Assembly: GCA_000733355.1 (NCBI GenBank)
Contig: JNVV01000007.1
Location: 1,052,624 to 1,116,623 of the forward strand
Origin: Falciphora oryzae
Taxonomy: Eukaryota; Ascomycota; Sordariomycetes; Magnaporthales; Magnaporthaceae
Length of the DNA: 64,000 bases
Reading direction: 5' to 3'
Shown: positions 26,835 to 43,719 of the stretch, piece after piece
Numbering within the stretch: the first letter of the stretch is position 1
How the letters are laid out: every line of letters begins with the position of its first letter
Notes under the pieces: generated by a model
Seen by the model: only the letters and a program-made list of their open reading frames with translations
What the model was told of the DNA's origin: nothing
The model's database searches: none
Program-made: the position numbers and the translations under genes

Positions 26835-27817
26835 CCAGCCAAACGGGTTGGTGGGTGGCAACCCATGGGGGAAGGAAAAAAATAAGAAGCAAAGAAACAT
26901 ATCGCCGACCCAATAGCAACTGCTGTTGCTGGGACCCCGGGTCGTGCCCGGTGAGGGGTTTTCAGCGCACGGTAAGCTCTCGCGGGAAACCTTTCGGGAG
27001 CCTCTGCTTTTTTTTTTTTCTTTTTTTTCTTCTTTTTTTCTCCGTCTTCTTTTGCTTGTCAAAACCAAAAAAGGTGGGTTTTCCTCGTTAAGAAACGAAC
27101 CCCAACATAAGTGGTGAATGGATGCGATTTGATGCTCGTTTAAAATGGGGGCGCTCCCGCCGATCAACCACCTTCGACAGAAAAAGGAAGATATGTGCGA
27201 GGAGGCCAAAGAAAGATATTGAATTCTCACATGGTCTTGGGCCGCTGCGGCCTCCCTTTTTTTGCCATGCCGGCTGAGAGGGCATGGGGTCTGAGATAGG
27301 CGAGCTGTGGTGGTGGTGGTGGTGATCATTATGGTTCGGTCTGATAAGCTTTGGGCGCGCGACGCGAAAGAACTCCAGAGGGTGTGTGTGGCCCGAGGAA
27401 AGCATGGAGCAGGGTGTGTGGTGACGACGCGTGTTGGTGGTGCCCGCGCTGGTGGTGGTTGGGTTCGAGCTGTGGTCCCCGGTTCCCCCGCCTGTTTTTT
27501 TTTCCTCTCTGGCGGGCCCTGCTGCTGGGAACAGCCACTAGGACGGCTTGGCGGCCAATATATCAAATGCCCGAATAAGCCACCAAGACGGACGGATTTT
27601 TCAACCAAAAGGCAGAGAGAGAAAAACAAGATGGAGTGAAAGCAACAGAAAACAACGAAACATCAAAAAACAGCTGAAGCCCGAGCTTCGTTGTATCCCG
27701 ATGTGCTCCCTCTCGGGATACGACATAGACTGCAAACCGGCCAGGGAAAGCACCCTGTGCTGTTCCCGCGGTTTCAACAAGACGTTTTGGGAATATATCT
27801 TTGCTTTTTTGTGGCCT

Positions 27818-27820
<3 letters not shown>

Positions 27821-27850
<30 letters not shown>
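27821..27850. repeat. Poly(T) homopolymer, 30 nt
   Basis: Uninterrupted run of T in the gene-poor region, about 190 bp before the CA microsatellite. Confidence 0.9.
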
Positions 27851-27852
<2 letters not shown>

Positions 27853-28035
27853 CTCCTCCGTCGTTGCTTTTCTTCCCCTCTCACCCCTCCCTCCCTTCTT
27901 CCCCTCTTCGTCGACCATGTTATTGCCTCGGTGTCTGTCCTATAACCTCCAATGTGGCGTTTGGCAAAGTAGCACAGGGAAAAAGGAAAGAAAGGGTGGA
28001 AAATAAACGAGGGAAAAACACCCCGGTTTTCGGTT

Positions 28036-28037
<2 letters not shown>

Positions 28038-28082
<45 letters not shown>
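28038..28082. repeat. (CA)n microsatellite, about 22 units
   Basis: Perfect dinucleotide array of about 45 nt. Likely length-polymorphic between strains. Confidence 0.95.
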
Positions 28083-28091
<9 letters not shown>

Positions 28092-28370
28092 GATCCCCAT
28101 CCACACATCCCCAGAGAAGCCACGCCAGCCAGAAAGAGTCCAGCCCACCGTCCATCCCATCAGATCAGAAATGTGTCAAGCCACAACGGGGTCCCCGTTG
28201 GTTGTCCTGGGTCTCGGGCCCCGCAGCCCGTCAGAATGAAAGCCCAGCAGCGCCGAACCCAGGTTACCAGCATTGCTTGCTCCACCTCGCTGCACCCCCT
28301 AACCAAATGCCGTGAACGCCGGGCATGGCATGGCAGGGCGTGGCAAGGCGGAGGTCATGTTTGGGTTGTG

Positions 28371-28386
28371 GTAGGTAGGTAGGTAG
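28371..28386. repeat. (GTAG)n short tandem array
   Basis: Four tandem GTAG units in intergenic DNA. Confidence 0.85.
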
Positions 28387-28940
28387 GGCAGGTGCATGCC
28401 GTATCCGGTCGTAGTAGCATTGCATCTCTCTACAACACGCACGCACGCGCGAATATGAGGGTTGCAACAGGACAACGGAGACCAGGGCAGGACTTGCCGG
28501 AAGCTGGGCCCCAGGCGCCTAGGCCTGTTTGGTCCGGGAATAAACAACCCATGAACACAGGAACCCCCTACCTATCAGATCAGATATCACGACACCAAAT
28601 CGCCCTCTTTTTTCCCGCCCGATGCTGACGATACAACATCTCCCTCAGTCAGCAGCAGCGGGGTGGCAGTTGCGGGTGCGGTTGCATCGATCCTGTCTCC
28701 CTTCTGGCAGCATGCGAAAACCTGCTCCCCGGATCGCTCGCTGCCATTCCGGAAGAGGCGATATGCCGAAGTTGGTGGGTGGGCTGTCCATGAGTTTTTT
28801 TTTTTTCTTTTTTTCTTCTGCTTTTCCCTCATTTGAGGGGCCCGTCCATGTTGGTGGCCACGTTACCTCGTGAGTGATGGATCCAGCCGGGGTCCTTTTG
28901 ACCTGCCTCAAGCTGCTCTTTTTTGCTCTTCTTTCTTTGC

Positions 28941-28960
28941 TTTTTTTTTTTTTTTTTTTT
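28941..28960. repeat. Poly(T) homopolymer, 20 nt
   Basis: Run of T within a wider pyrimidine-rich stretch. Confidence 0.9.
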
Positions 28961-30719
28961 CCTTACTCTCTTTGCTTTTGCGTTTCTTGGGAAATGTGCT
29001 CTTGTTGTCATGCTGTCACACCCTGCTCCTTCTCCTCCTGGGAAACGAGCTGGTGGCCGCCCCTCCTCTTTCCATTCCCATTTTCCCCCTCCTTTACGGT
29101 CTCACCATGCCAGTTTATATTTTTTTCTCTCCCCCACACAGCAAATCCTGGCGAGGAGGGGAAGGAGGGTGGGTAGGCCCACCGGTTTCGATTTTCTAAT
29201 AGTCCGAATCTAACATATGCCGCTGTTGCGAATCCTCTTGGGTCTACCCGACGCCTCCCTCCTCTCTCTTCCCGTCATCCTCCCAAGCGCTTATGTTTTC
29301 AACCTCGCCAGAGATATCTAGGAGGGAAAAAAAAATACAGTGACAAAAAAAAAAAAATCTATGTGAAGGTGTGGTATGTTTTAGTGTATAGATGTGCCTG
29401 TGTGGGTGTGCCACCAAAACGGCTGATTATGTTTCCAGTGATGCGGTACAGCCGGGGAAAGTGGTGTGTGTGTGGGAGAATCCATTCCCATGCTTTTGAG
29501 GCACACCATCAATCAGCTGGCTGACTCGTAAAACTCAATCCTCCATCCATCCAACCTTTCCCCTTCTTGCAGCCTGCAGCTCTTGGTTCTCGCGCCCCCA
29601 GCGCCGCGGATGACGGCTGCCCCCAGCAAGATGCCATGCACGATCGTCTATCGAGTTTAGTGTCTGCTGCACCTCATCTGCTTCTCGGAAATCTCTTTCG
29701 CCCTTCTGCTGATAGGTCCAGCCCTATCTTCTGCTCCGCCGTCTCGCTTTCATGTTTTTTTGTGTTCTTTCTTTTTTTTGATCTCGGGTTTTTGCGCTCG
29801 CAAAAAGGGCCTCCACCTCCTCCACCCCACGCGCCCTTGACTTTGACCCCATCGCATCTCCGACACGCAGATGCGCATCTTCAAGGCGAAGGAGAAGAAG
29901 AAGAAGAAGAAAAAAAAAAAAAAAAATGGAGACTTCGGCGTCATGTATGCAGCGTCATACCAAACTAAGCCCCTTTGACGTCTCCATCCTCCCCTGACCC
30001 GTGCGTTCACGAACACCGTATGGGAACAGGAACCAACAGGTCCCACACGCACCTGTCAGGAAAGAAGAAAGAATGGAAGCTGGGGAAGAAGAGATTGGCG
30101 GATGGTTGTCGTGAACGATGGGGAGGGGTAGCCCGTCAGGGGTTATTCCCATCTCCAAGGGTTGGGTTGGGTTAGCACACGACAGAAGCTGACTTCCATG
30201 AGCCAAACGAACAACGAACCATGGCGAACTCTTGGCTTTGCCTTTGGTCTTTGCCTGCCCCCCTTGCGCTTGCAACGGGGCGCCGGGTTATGCAAAAAAC
30301 AACATCGCAATGGCACGGCAGCATGTGCCCGTCAGACGTTGCTCGCGCGGCCCTGGGCCATCGTTGTCTGATCTGTCACATGTGTCCTCTTTTTGTGGAG
30401 TCTCCCCGTCTGGGTCCCGGAGTCTCTTGTTCATCTCATATATCTCATTCTGATTCTGCCCTGTCTTGCCGTATAACGTATTTTCCAACTCCTCACCTCC
30501 CAGTGAATTCCAGGTCGTCATCAATGCTTCGCCGCCCCATTGACCGACAGATTGGAGATGGAGAGTTAGTGAAGTACCTGGGCGGGTCGAGTAGATACGT
30601 AGCCAAGTACAGGTAAATACTTCGGTAGGTAGTAACATATCCGCTCAATAAATGCTTTCCAAGCCTGAGCTGCTTGCCATGTGCCTTAGGCATCTGGCCA
30701 AGGTCGTGTCGTACTATAC

Positions 30720-36919
<6,200 letters not shown>

Positions 36920-38241
36920 CGCGCCTCGTCGCCGGTGGTAGACAGGTCCGACTTAGGATGACATGGACGGAGAAGCTACGGCGGCGCGTCGAGGAGGATG
37001 GCGATTGCAAATTAATGGCCGACAAGCAGCTTCTCGCGTTTTTTTTTTTTTTCGCGGCGGGTCGACGGAGTACTTCGGTATATACAAAAAAGGAGAGAGA
37101 TGGAAGACTGCACAGAGTGTCCGCCAGGCACGCTGAGGGACAGAAAACAATGCAAGAAAGGCGGCCGTCGGAAATGGAACTATTTGAGCGGGTGCCTGGG
37201 AAGCATCCAGAAGAGCGGCCCATCGGATCAATCAGCTTCCCCCGATTACCTCACCACACGACAGCGGCCCACGCGCTAAAAAGAGCTTGCCCGCCCTCTG
37301 CACCAACTTGCCGGCGACCCCACCCATGCAACGGAAGTCGGAGTTCCTTCCCACCCTGGCCTCGAGGTCGCTCACAGCCTCATCCTTGGGCTGGCGTGCC
37401 ACACTAATTGTTCAAAAGGAATGCACGCCTTGAATCAGGCATCCGTAGACTCATTGCACGGTAAGCGGGCGCACAAGGGAGATACCGCGAGATCCGCGGG
37501 TGTCTGTGCGTGTCGCGGTGTGGTGCATTATTAATCTCAGATGGAGCTTGATGTAGGCTGAAGGAGTGAAGGAGTGTCCGCAAACGGATAGGAATCCATA
37601 ATCCTTGGCAGGACGCCGGAAGACCGCCCGGTTGGCAAGATGGATGCCGCCGATTTTACCACACCGATACCGGGTGGATATCATGGTGAGCATGGCCAAT
37701 CGTGGACCAGGTATTCGTGAGATCGCGTTCAATGGAGTCTGGGTAGCTCAGGTGACTCGACTTGCGTATAAAACGGCAAGCAAGCGGCACGGACATGTTC
37801 CCTTCATGCATGCTTCAGATACCGGCCCCCACAAAGCTTGGATTACACACAGCATCATGGCGGGGTCAAGCTTGATGGACGAATGACGTCTCTGGGGTGC
37901 CAAACCGCCTGCATAACAGATCCTCCACCCAACATCTGAGATACTCCGTAGACGCCCTCGTTCCACCCAGGCATATAAAAAAAAATCATTGCCATCCCTG
38001 CAGAGACTCGCCCACATTGATGCCGTCTGCAGTTCGGGCGTCGCATGCTTCTTCATTCTTACTCGTTCTATTCCTGTTCGTTGCTTTCTTTCCGGGGGTG
38101 TTCCACTACCTGTTCTGGTCCCTCCCCCTGGCAGTAATCACCGCAGACCCGGCTCGTTTGAGGTTCACATCATCAGCACGGGACTCGTCATCTTCCCCTT
38201 CCTCCTCCCGCCACCGCTACGCATCCTCACCTTCGGCCAGG
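36920..38241. other. Divergent intergenic region, 1.3 kb
   Basis: Holds the promoters of the Ycf1-like gene (minus) and the UPF0047 gene (plus). A T-run occurs at about 37039-37052. No gene seen. Confidence 0.55.
37974..37980 (+). promoter_or_regulatory. TATA-like element upstream of the UPF0047 gene
   Basis: TATAAAA lies 268 bp before the ATG at 38242 and 46 bp before a possible earlier ATG at 38020. Its distance from the later ATG fits a TSS with a leader of roughly 200 nt. Position and sequence are the only support. Confidence 0.3.
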
Positions 38242-38903
38242 ATGAGCTGGTTCCAGACGCAGTTCACGCTCCCAGCCAGGGCTCGCGGCTCGTATCTCAT
38301 CACCGACACGGTCACGAAGGAGCTGCCCGAGATCAAGAACTACAAAGTCGGCCTGCTCCACCTCTTTATCCAGCACACCAGCTGCGCGTTGAGCTTGAAC
38401 GAGAACTGGGACGCCGACGTGCGCGAGGACATGAGCAACGCCCTCGACCGGATAGCCCCAGACGCCGGCCCCAAGGGCGAGGAGCTCTACCTGCACAGTG
38501 CCGAGGGCCCGGACGACATGCCGGTGAGTCGGACCCTTATAGATCTGCTACCCCATCCATTCTCACACCCCGGGCCATGACTCGCCCTGCGCCTCCGGGA
38601 CTGTTTCTCCAGTGTATCGCCGGTGCTGACGAGTTCGCGTTGCCATCCTTTCCCAGGCTCACATAAAGTCGGCGCTGATTGGCGCCTCCGTCTCAATCCC
38701 TATCTCCAACGGCAAGCTGGCCACGGGGACCTGGCAAGGAATCTGGTATCTCGAGTTTAGGTGAGTTCAGATGCATGCATACCCTTCAACCATCCCGGGG
38801 AATGCCGTTCTGACCAAACACGTGATATCTTCCTCTTGAACACAAAAGAGCCCACAAGCACTCGCGCAAGATCGTTGCCACGATCCAAGGGGAGAAGATG
38901 TAG
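38242..38903 (+). CDS. UPF0047/YjbQ family protein
   Basis: Three exons, 38242-38523, 38657-38760 and 38849-38903, with donors GTGAGT twice and acceptors CCCAG and AAAAG, give 146 residues, the normal size of this family. Motifs seen are an [13 protein letters not shown] block, the [17 protein letters not shown] block formed across the first splice, [11 protein letters not shown], and the terminal [11 protein letters not shown]. YjbQ proteins form a small homotrimeric fold; a thiamine-phosphate synthase-like activity has been reported for bacterial members, but the fungal role is unclear to me. An earlier in-frame ATG at 38020 would add 74 residues with a hydrophobic stretch and a Ser-rich run. 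I prefer 38242 because the family starts there. It converges with the CFIm25 gene. Confidence 0.9.
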
Positions 38904-39230
38904 ATTTTTCTACGAGCATATCACGTCCCGTGCTTTTTGTCGGGAAAATAGACAACTTTCTCTCTTTGTTTGAAGCTCTTGCTGGCAGTGAAAACATAAT
39001 CTTTTTCTCGAGCAGATCCCCTAGTTCTTGCCGGGCTGAGCCCGTGTCCGATCTCAAAACTCCAGACGCCATTATCGCCGTAAGCCCAGGTTATGGTGAA
39101 ACCCTTTTTCGTAGTTTATCAGCCTCAAGTAACACATCCATTCACACAGGCCTTCAAAGAAGGGTATGGTGGTAGGGGGCCGTAAAAGCACAAAAAAAAC
39201 ATGAAGGGGATTAAAGGTAACGACGCGCTT
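38904..39230. other. Convergent 3' intergenic spacer
   Basis: 327 bp between two converging genes, presumably shared 3' UTR and terminator sequence. No gene seen. Confidence 0.6.
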
Positions 39231-40127
39231 CTAGTGCGTGCCGTTCTCCTGGCTCATATCCACATCATCACCTCCTGCCAATACCTTAGTCTTGGGGGCG
39301 CTGCCATCGGCCGGGCCACCACTGCCAGGAGTGACGGCGACGACGTTGCCCTGCTCGTCGACAAACTCGAAGTTGTAACGGCTCAGGAGGTGCGGGATGG
39401 CGGAAAGCTGGGGGCCGTAGCGGGCCGAGTTATCGTAGAGCTCAAAGAGGGGGACAGCCAGAAGCTTCATGTTCTTGGGGACGCTGAGAACCTCTGTACG
39501 CAAAAAGCGTCGGTCAGCAAATCGAACGCGCAAGCGACCATGAATGATGAGGTCCATCGCCGGACAGAGACTGCAAGGTAGAAACCTACTCGAGTTTGGA
39601 AGCTGGATAAAGTACAGCTTCTTGCACTCCTTGGGCCGGGTGACGTGGGCCGGCACGAAGGGGTACATGAAGGTCTCGAAGTTGGGGCGCCACCACTGGG
39701 CGAGGCAGTCGCCGACCTGCCAATCGCCGGCCTCCTCGCCCTCGCCCAGGCGGCCGACGGGGGCCAGGCGCTCGTCCAGGCGGGTCTTGAAGCCCTCGAT
39801 CTCGTCGTCCTCGGGGCGCAGGTAGTCTCCGGGCAGCTTGAAGAAGGCGTTGGCGATCTGCAGCATCAGGATGTGCGGGTGGTTGTGCTCGTGGCAGACG
39901 AGGATGCCCTCGCAGGTGCGGCGCATGCCGTGGGCGCTGTAGTGCTCCTCGAGGCGCTTCAGGCGCGCCAGCACCGACGGGTCCTCCTCGGGCTGCGTCT
40001 CCTTGACGCCAAACGTGTAATTGGACAGCGGGTACAGTCGGATCGTCGTGGGCTGGTTGCCGTTGAAGTCGCGCGGGATCACGGGCGGCTGCCCCGACTG
40101 GAGGGCTGTGGTGGTGATGGTCGACAT
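39231..40127 (-). CDS. nudt21: mRNA cleavage factor Im 25 kDa subunit (CFIm25/NUDT21/CPSF5)
   Basis: Two exons, 40127-39590 and 39493-39231 (donor GTAGGT, acceptor TACAG, phase 1), give 266 residues. The C-terminal half matches CFIm25 closely: after the splice it reads SVPKNMKLLAVPLFELYDN, then an IPHLLSRYNF segment. The degenerate Nudix region FFKLPGDYLRPEDDEIEG (about 95-112) lacks the catalytic REXXEE glutamates, as expected of this non-hydrolytic RNA-binding member. It should bind UGUA elements upstream of poly(A) sites as part of a 3'-end processing complex in the nucleus. Saccharomyces cerevisiae lacks this factor. The tail beyond the Nudix fold is a longer, G/D-rich extension than in animal orthologues. 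The start is the ATG at 40127 with A at -3. Confidence 0.93.
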   Translation of the reverse strand: MSTITTTALQSGQPPVIPRDFNGNQPTTIRLYPLSNYTFGVKETQPEEDPSVLARLKRLEEHYSAHGMRRTCEGILVCHEHNHPHILMLQIANAFFKLPGDYLRPEDDEIEGFKTRLDERLAPVGRLGEGEEAGDWQVGDCLAQWWRPNFETFMYPFVPAHVTRPKECKKLYFIQLPNSSRFLPCSLCPAMDLIIHGRLRVRFADRRFLRTEVLSVPKNMKLLAVPLFELYDNSARYGPQLSAIPHLLSRYNFEFVDEQGNVVAVTPGSGGPADGSAPKTKVLAGGDDVDMSQENGTH

Positions 40128-43100
40128 GCTGGGCGATTCGCGAGGAAGGACGAGGTGGTTCACAACCAGGCGACGTTGTTCGTTTGGCGCGGTCGTCGAA
40201 AATAGGAAAAATAGACGCGGCTTGAAATGGTCGTTGTAGCGGCGGCTTGAGCCCCTAGGCGGTATCGCGCCTGCGTTGGATGAATGGCGCCAGTCGTCTT
40301 AGGTAAGCAGTCCCGAATTTTGAGTGCGGCACAACCGGGTATGCAAGGCTCACTGCGCCTCCATCCGCCCAATCTTCACGCTCTCCAAATTCAAGCGAAC
40401 ACAGATACAGGAAGAATGGCCGTCCTCTCTTAACGCTGTCTCCCTTCCCAGTCGCGCGGATATATGAATTTATCGCATCACACTGGGTATATCATCGATG
40501 TGTGCTCCTAGTGAGTGCTACGTACGTTTTATGCTCCTTGTCTTCGAGCCCGACACGGACGGGGACTTGCAGGATGTTATCTTATCGACTAACTACCTGT
40601 ACAACATCCATCCCGCGAGGCTAGCTATGTACCTATCTATGGCGGACTAGGTACTTGCTTGCTCAGTAACCACTTTTCAAGATAGGCCCGGGTTGACAGA
40701 ACTGCGACACTAAATAATACAGCTCCTGTCACGTTGTATCCTTCTCCGGACCGGTCTGAAGCGGCGATCTAATGTTGATAGTTGTGACGTCCACAACATC
40801 CACCAAAGGTACCAACCCCGCCCACAGATTATTACTTGGGATTTCCAGATATGCTATTTCGCACGGCGGTAAGAAATTTCATCCGTGGGCAGTCGTCCTG
40901 GGAGATTGTGAGAAGAGGCATTCGGAGGCGGGTGCCTTGGTCGAAGAGTGAACGACTCGGGACGGAGGCAGACCGAGGTCGCTTGCGTGCATTATTGGTG
41001 GACAGGGGTTCCGGCACACCCAAGGCAAATGCCACTCGATGCTTCATCTCAGGAACTATGCCGTGCTCGGGCAGGTGCATGGCCTTCAACAATACCTTCA
41101 GCTCTGAAGCTATCCGACAGTCAGCAAGCAGATAGTTTACACATCGATATGAGGTCGCACAAGCCATACATCGCATATCCTTGAGCGCCCGACGCGTTAT
41201 AGGGCATTCGGTAATCGGTTCATTTGTCACAGGCGAGACGACTGGAGACAGAAGCTGGTCATCGCAGGTGATTTGGGAGTTGTTGAATCGGCTGATACTA
41301 TCGTGCCGCCTGCCCGAGAGTCAGTAATGGGGAAGGGAATACATGAAAAATTACCGTGCTACCGTATCATACTTAGCATCGAACCTGTTGCGCACACAGT
41401 CGAATTAGGTCGTTATCCTTTTAAGCTGAGCGTCTACCATATCAAGGAATATCGCCATAGGGCTAGGTTGGTCATGAAGCGTGTTGGTGGTTTTTTTTTC
41501 TCCACGGATTATATTTCGATGTGCTTACATGGAAATCTCTGAATGCCGGAAGCGGCTGCATTGAAGCTCTCTATCTAATTTTCGACAATGATCAGTCCAG
41601 GTCGGGCCGGCTTGTAGCATGTTGATATGTAGGTAGGATAGGAATTATCTTTCGATGTTGTCACTTTGAGGTAACCGAGTTCGTCTTTTGCTGATGTCCC
41701 ACTTTCGCCTGATCTCTGCGCCTCATGTTTCCTGGATGGTGCATGTTAGTGTTGGCGTTGGTGCGCAAGGCGAGGTGTCCTACGCGCTCAGAAAACACCA
41801 TGTTTACGGCGTGGTACCCACTGACACGCATCCGTGAAAGACATGTATCCAACAAGATGATACGTCAATCATCTATTATGAAAACCGTACTTCGGACTCT
41901 GCAGGACACCACTAGAGCACCGCCTGCGTCAAAGGGGCTAGTCCATCCAGTCGCTTCGCGGTGAACATCGCGGCTGTGGAAAGCTGGCGATCTGTCGCGA
42001 GACATCTATGACTTGTGCATCGGCCTCAAGTTCTCATAGATTGCATTGCTGAAGCAACCGAATTAATTGAAGCGAATTTCGTAGGTTCAGAATACTGCTT
42101 GGCGGTATCGTGGCCAGGATCGGGAACAAGCGCATTTCGGCGATGAGCTTCGGCAGGACCAGGGATTGGGGGTTTCCGCCTGTCCCCCACTCGGCCAAGC
42201 GTCGCGCCATACCAGAGAGCCCTATGGCCGGCCCTGATCTATTCGGCGAAGTGTGCGGGAAGTAGTATCGTGGTCCCCGAAGGGTTTTGTTATATGAGAG
42301 TGACACCATAGGCAGCTAGTCTGACAGGAGACACGAGATGGCAAGAAGTCAAACGGAATGTGAGAAAATTCAAGATAGTTCTGTCGTCATCGACTTACAT
42401 GGCAGCCACAGGTCAGCTGTCCGTGGGCGTGGATGTTTAGACATTCCATCTGGCACGCCCCTCAGCCAGCCACCCGGCACAATCCGGGTCTCGACATGGG
42501 CTGGGCCCGAGTCTCAAGCTTTCCGTTGTTATTCGAGAAGCCGCCCCCGAGATGTGGCTCGCGGAGATGGGCGATGAACGATCTGGTGGCTCTTGAAAGT
42601 TACAGGGCCAAGGGGACGCCATTTGAAAGGACGAAAAGTGCTAAAACATCAAACAGGCGCCCGACGTGCGCCATGGCGCATCTAATGGCGATGGCGACGG
42701 CTTTTCGAACAGGTCTCTCGGTCCCCTGATCCGCTCACATCTAGCCGAGATGGGGAACATGTCGTGCAGCGGCCGCAGGGTCGCGCCGGCGACGCGCAGC
42801 GATTTCGCACGCGACAGGGGACCGGGCGGCCGGCATGGTGACCGGGAAGCAGCAGGGTGGAAGCTTAGGCAGTGCCGACCTACCGTGCTACCCAGGTGGA
42901 CGGAGCCCAGGGCTGAGCTTGTGGATTAATTGGCTTTGGGCTGGCAGATGACTTCGCGCGCGCGGTCCGTCCAGAGCACAGTCTTACGCACATACAGCTC
43001 CTACCGTCACAAAGGCCGTTCTCGGTGGCAGAAGACACGCAACCCAGGGACAGGGTTGCCAGGGATGGAGCCAAACAGGCTGCATTTTGCCATGTGCTCC

Positions 43101-43719
43101 ATGTTGGTCCCAACTCGTGTGGTTCCGAGCTCGGTTCCAGGCAACGTGGGGGAGTGTGAGGAGCTTTCCGTCCCCACAGCTGCAGCGTCCCCGCCACCTC
43201 TGGGCGAAAAGTGGGGCCCGGAAAGTTGAACCTGGGCGGCGCTTGGGGCTTGTTTGCCTGGCCTCTGTTTTTCGCTCCCGTTTGTGGTCCGCTTTCCACC
43301 CCTTTCTTTTTCCCCGACTCGACCTCAGCAGTTTTCATGGCTCCTCCCATGATCGCTGCATCTCTCTCTGCCATCCAATTCCATCCCCGACCATTCGCAC
43401 CATCGATCCCTTTGGCGCGAGCCAGTCCTTAGGAGCTGGCTCACCCAGTTGCCAATTTTTTATAGTCTGCAGTCCGACGCGCCCGGCCATTCGCCTGCTG
43501 GAGCCGTTTTCCGGGCCTGAATAGCCTCGCGTCCGGACCGCTTGGACGGCTTCCAGCCTGCCCGCTCGCACTTTGATACCGCCCCGATCGCATCAATCGC
43601 GCCGCAAGACTCGGTCGCACACGCCGTCCTGCCGCGCCAACCCATCGACGCGCGTCTTTACCCAACCCGGGAACTCGTCGACGTCGCGCGCGAAACCCGA
43701 GTGACACCTCGCGCCCAAC
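40128..43719. other. Divergent intergenic region, 3.6 kb
   Basis: This lies between CFIm25 (minus) and Tup1 (plus). It must hold the promoters and, next to Tup1, a long leader, since a pyrimidine-rich stretch precedes the start at 43720. One 132-codon frame on the minus strand (40832-41230) has moderately protein-like composition but no recognisable motif, and I do not call it a gene. Nothing else is seen. Confidence 0.5.

Larger units (their letters stand above)
16309..30719. other. Gene-poor region, 14.4 kb
   Basis: I cannot support a protein gene here on either strand. Frames are short, low in complexity, rich in R/P/G or homopolymer-encoded K/F, lack conserved motifs and do not join through convincing introns. 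The first part likely contains the promoter and leader of the YDR124W-like gene. The interval holds several long homopolymers, a CA microsatellite and a 727-N assembly gap (26108-26834). I saw no transposase or reverse transcriptase motif and no obvious long terminal repeat. The base composition stays GC-rich between tracts, so it does not look like a heavily RIP-mutated relic. Confidence 0.5.

Noticed and set aside
25806..27629. Long reading frames crossing the N run
   Set aside because: Their length comes from undetermined bases counted as open codons; flanking residues are low complexity and in unrelated frames.
40832..41230. A 132-codon minus-strand frame between CFIm25 and Tup1
   Set aside because: Moderately protein-like, but no motif, no convincing start context or partner exon, and the opposite strand is equally open.
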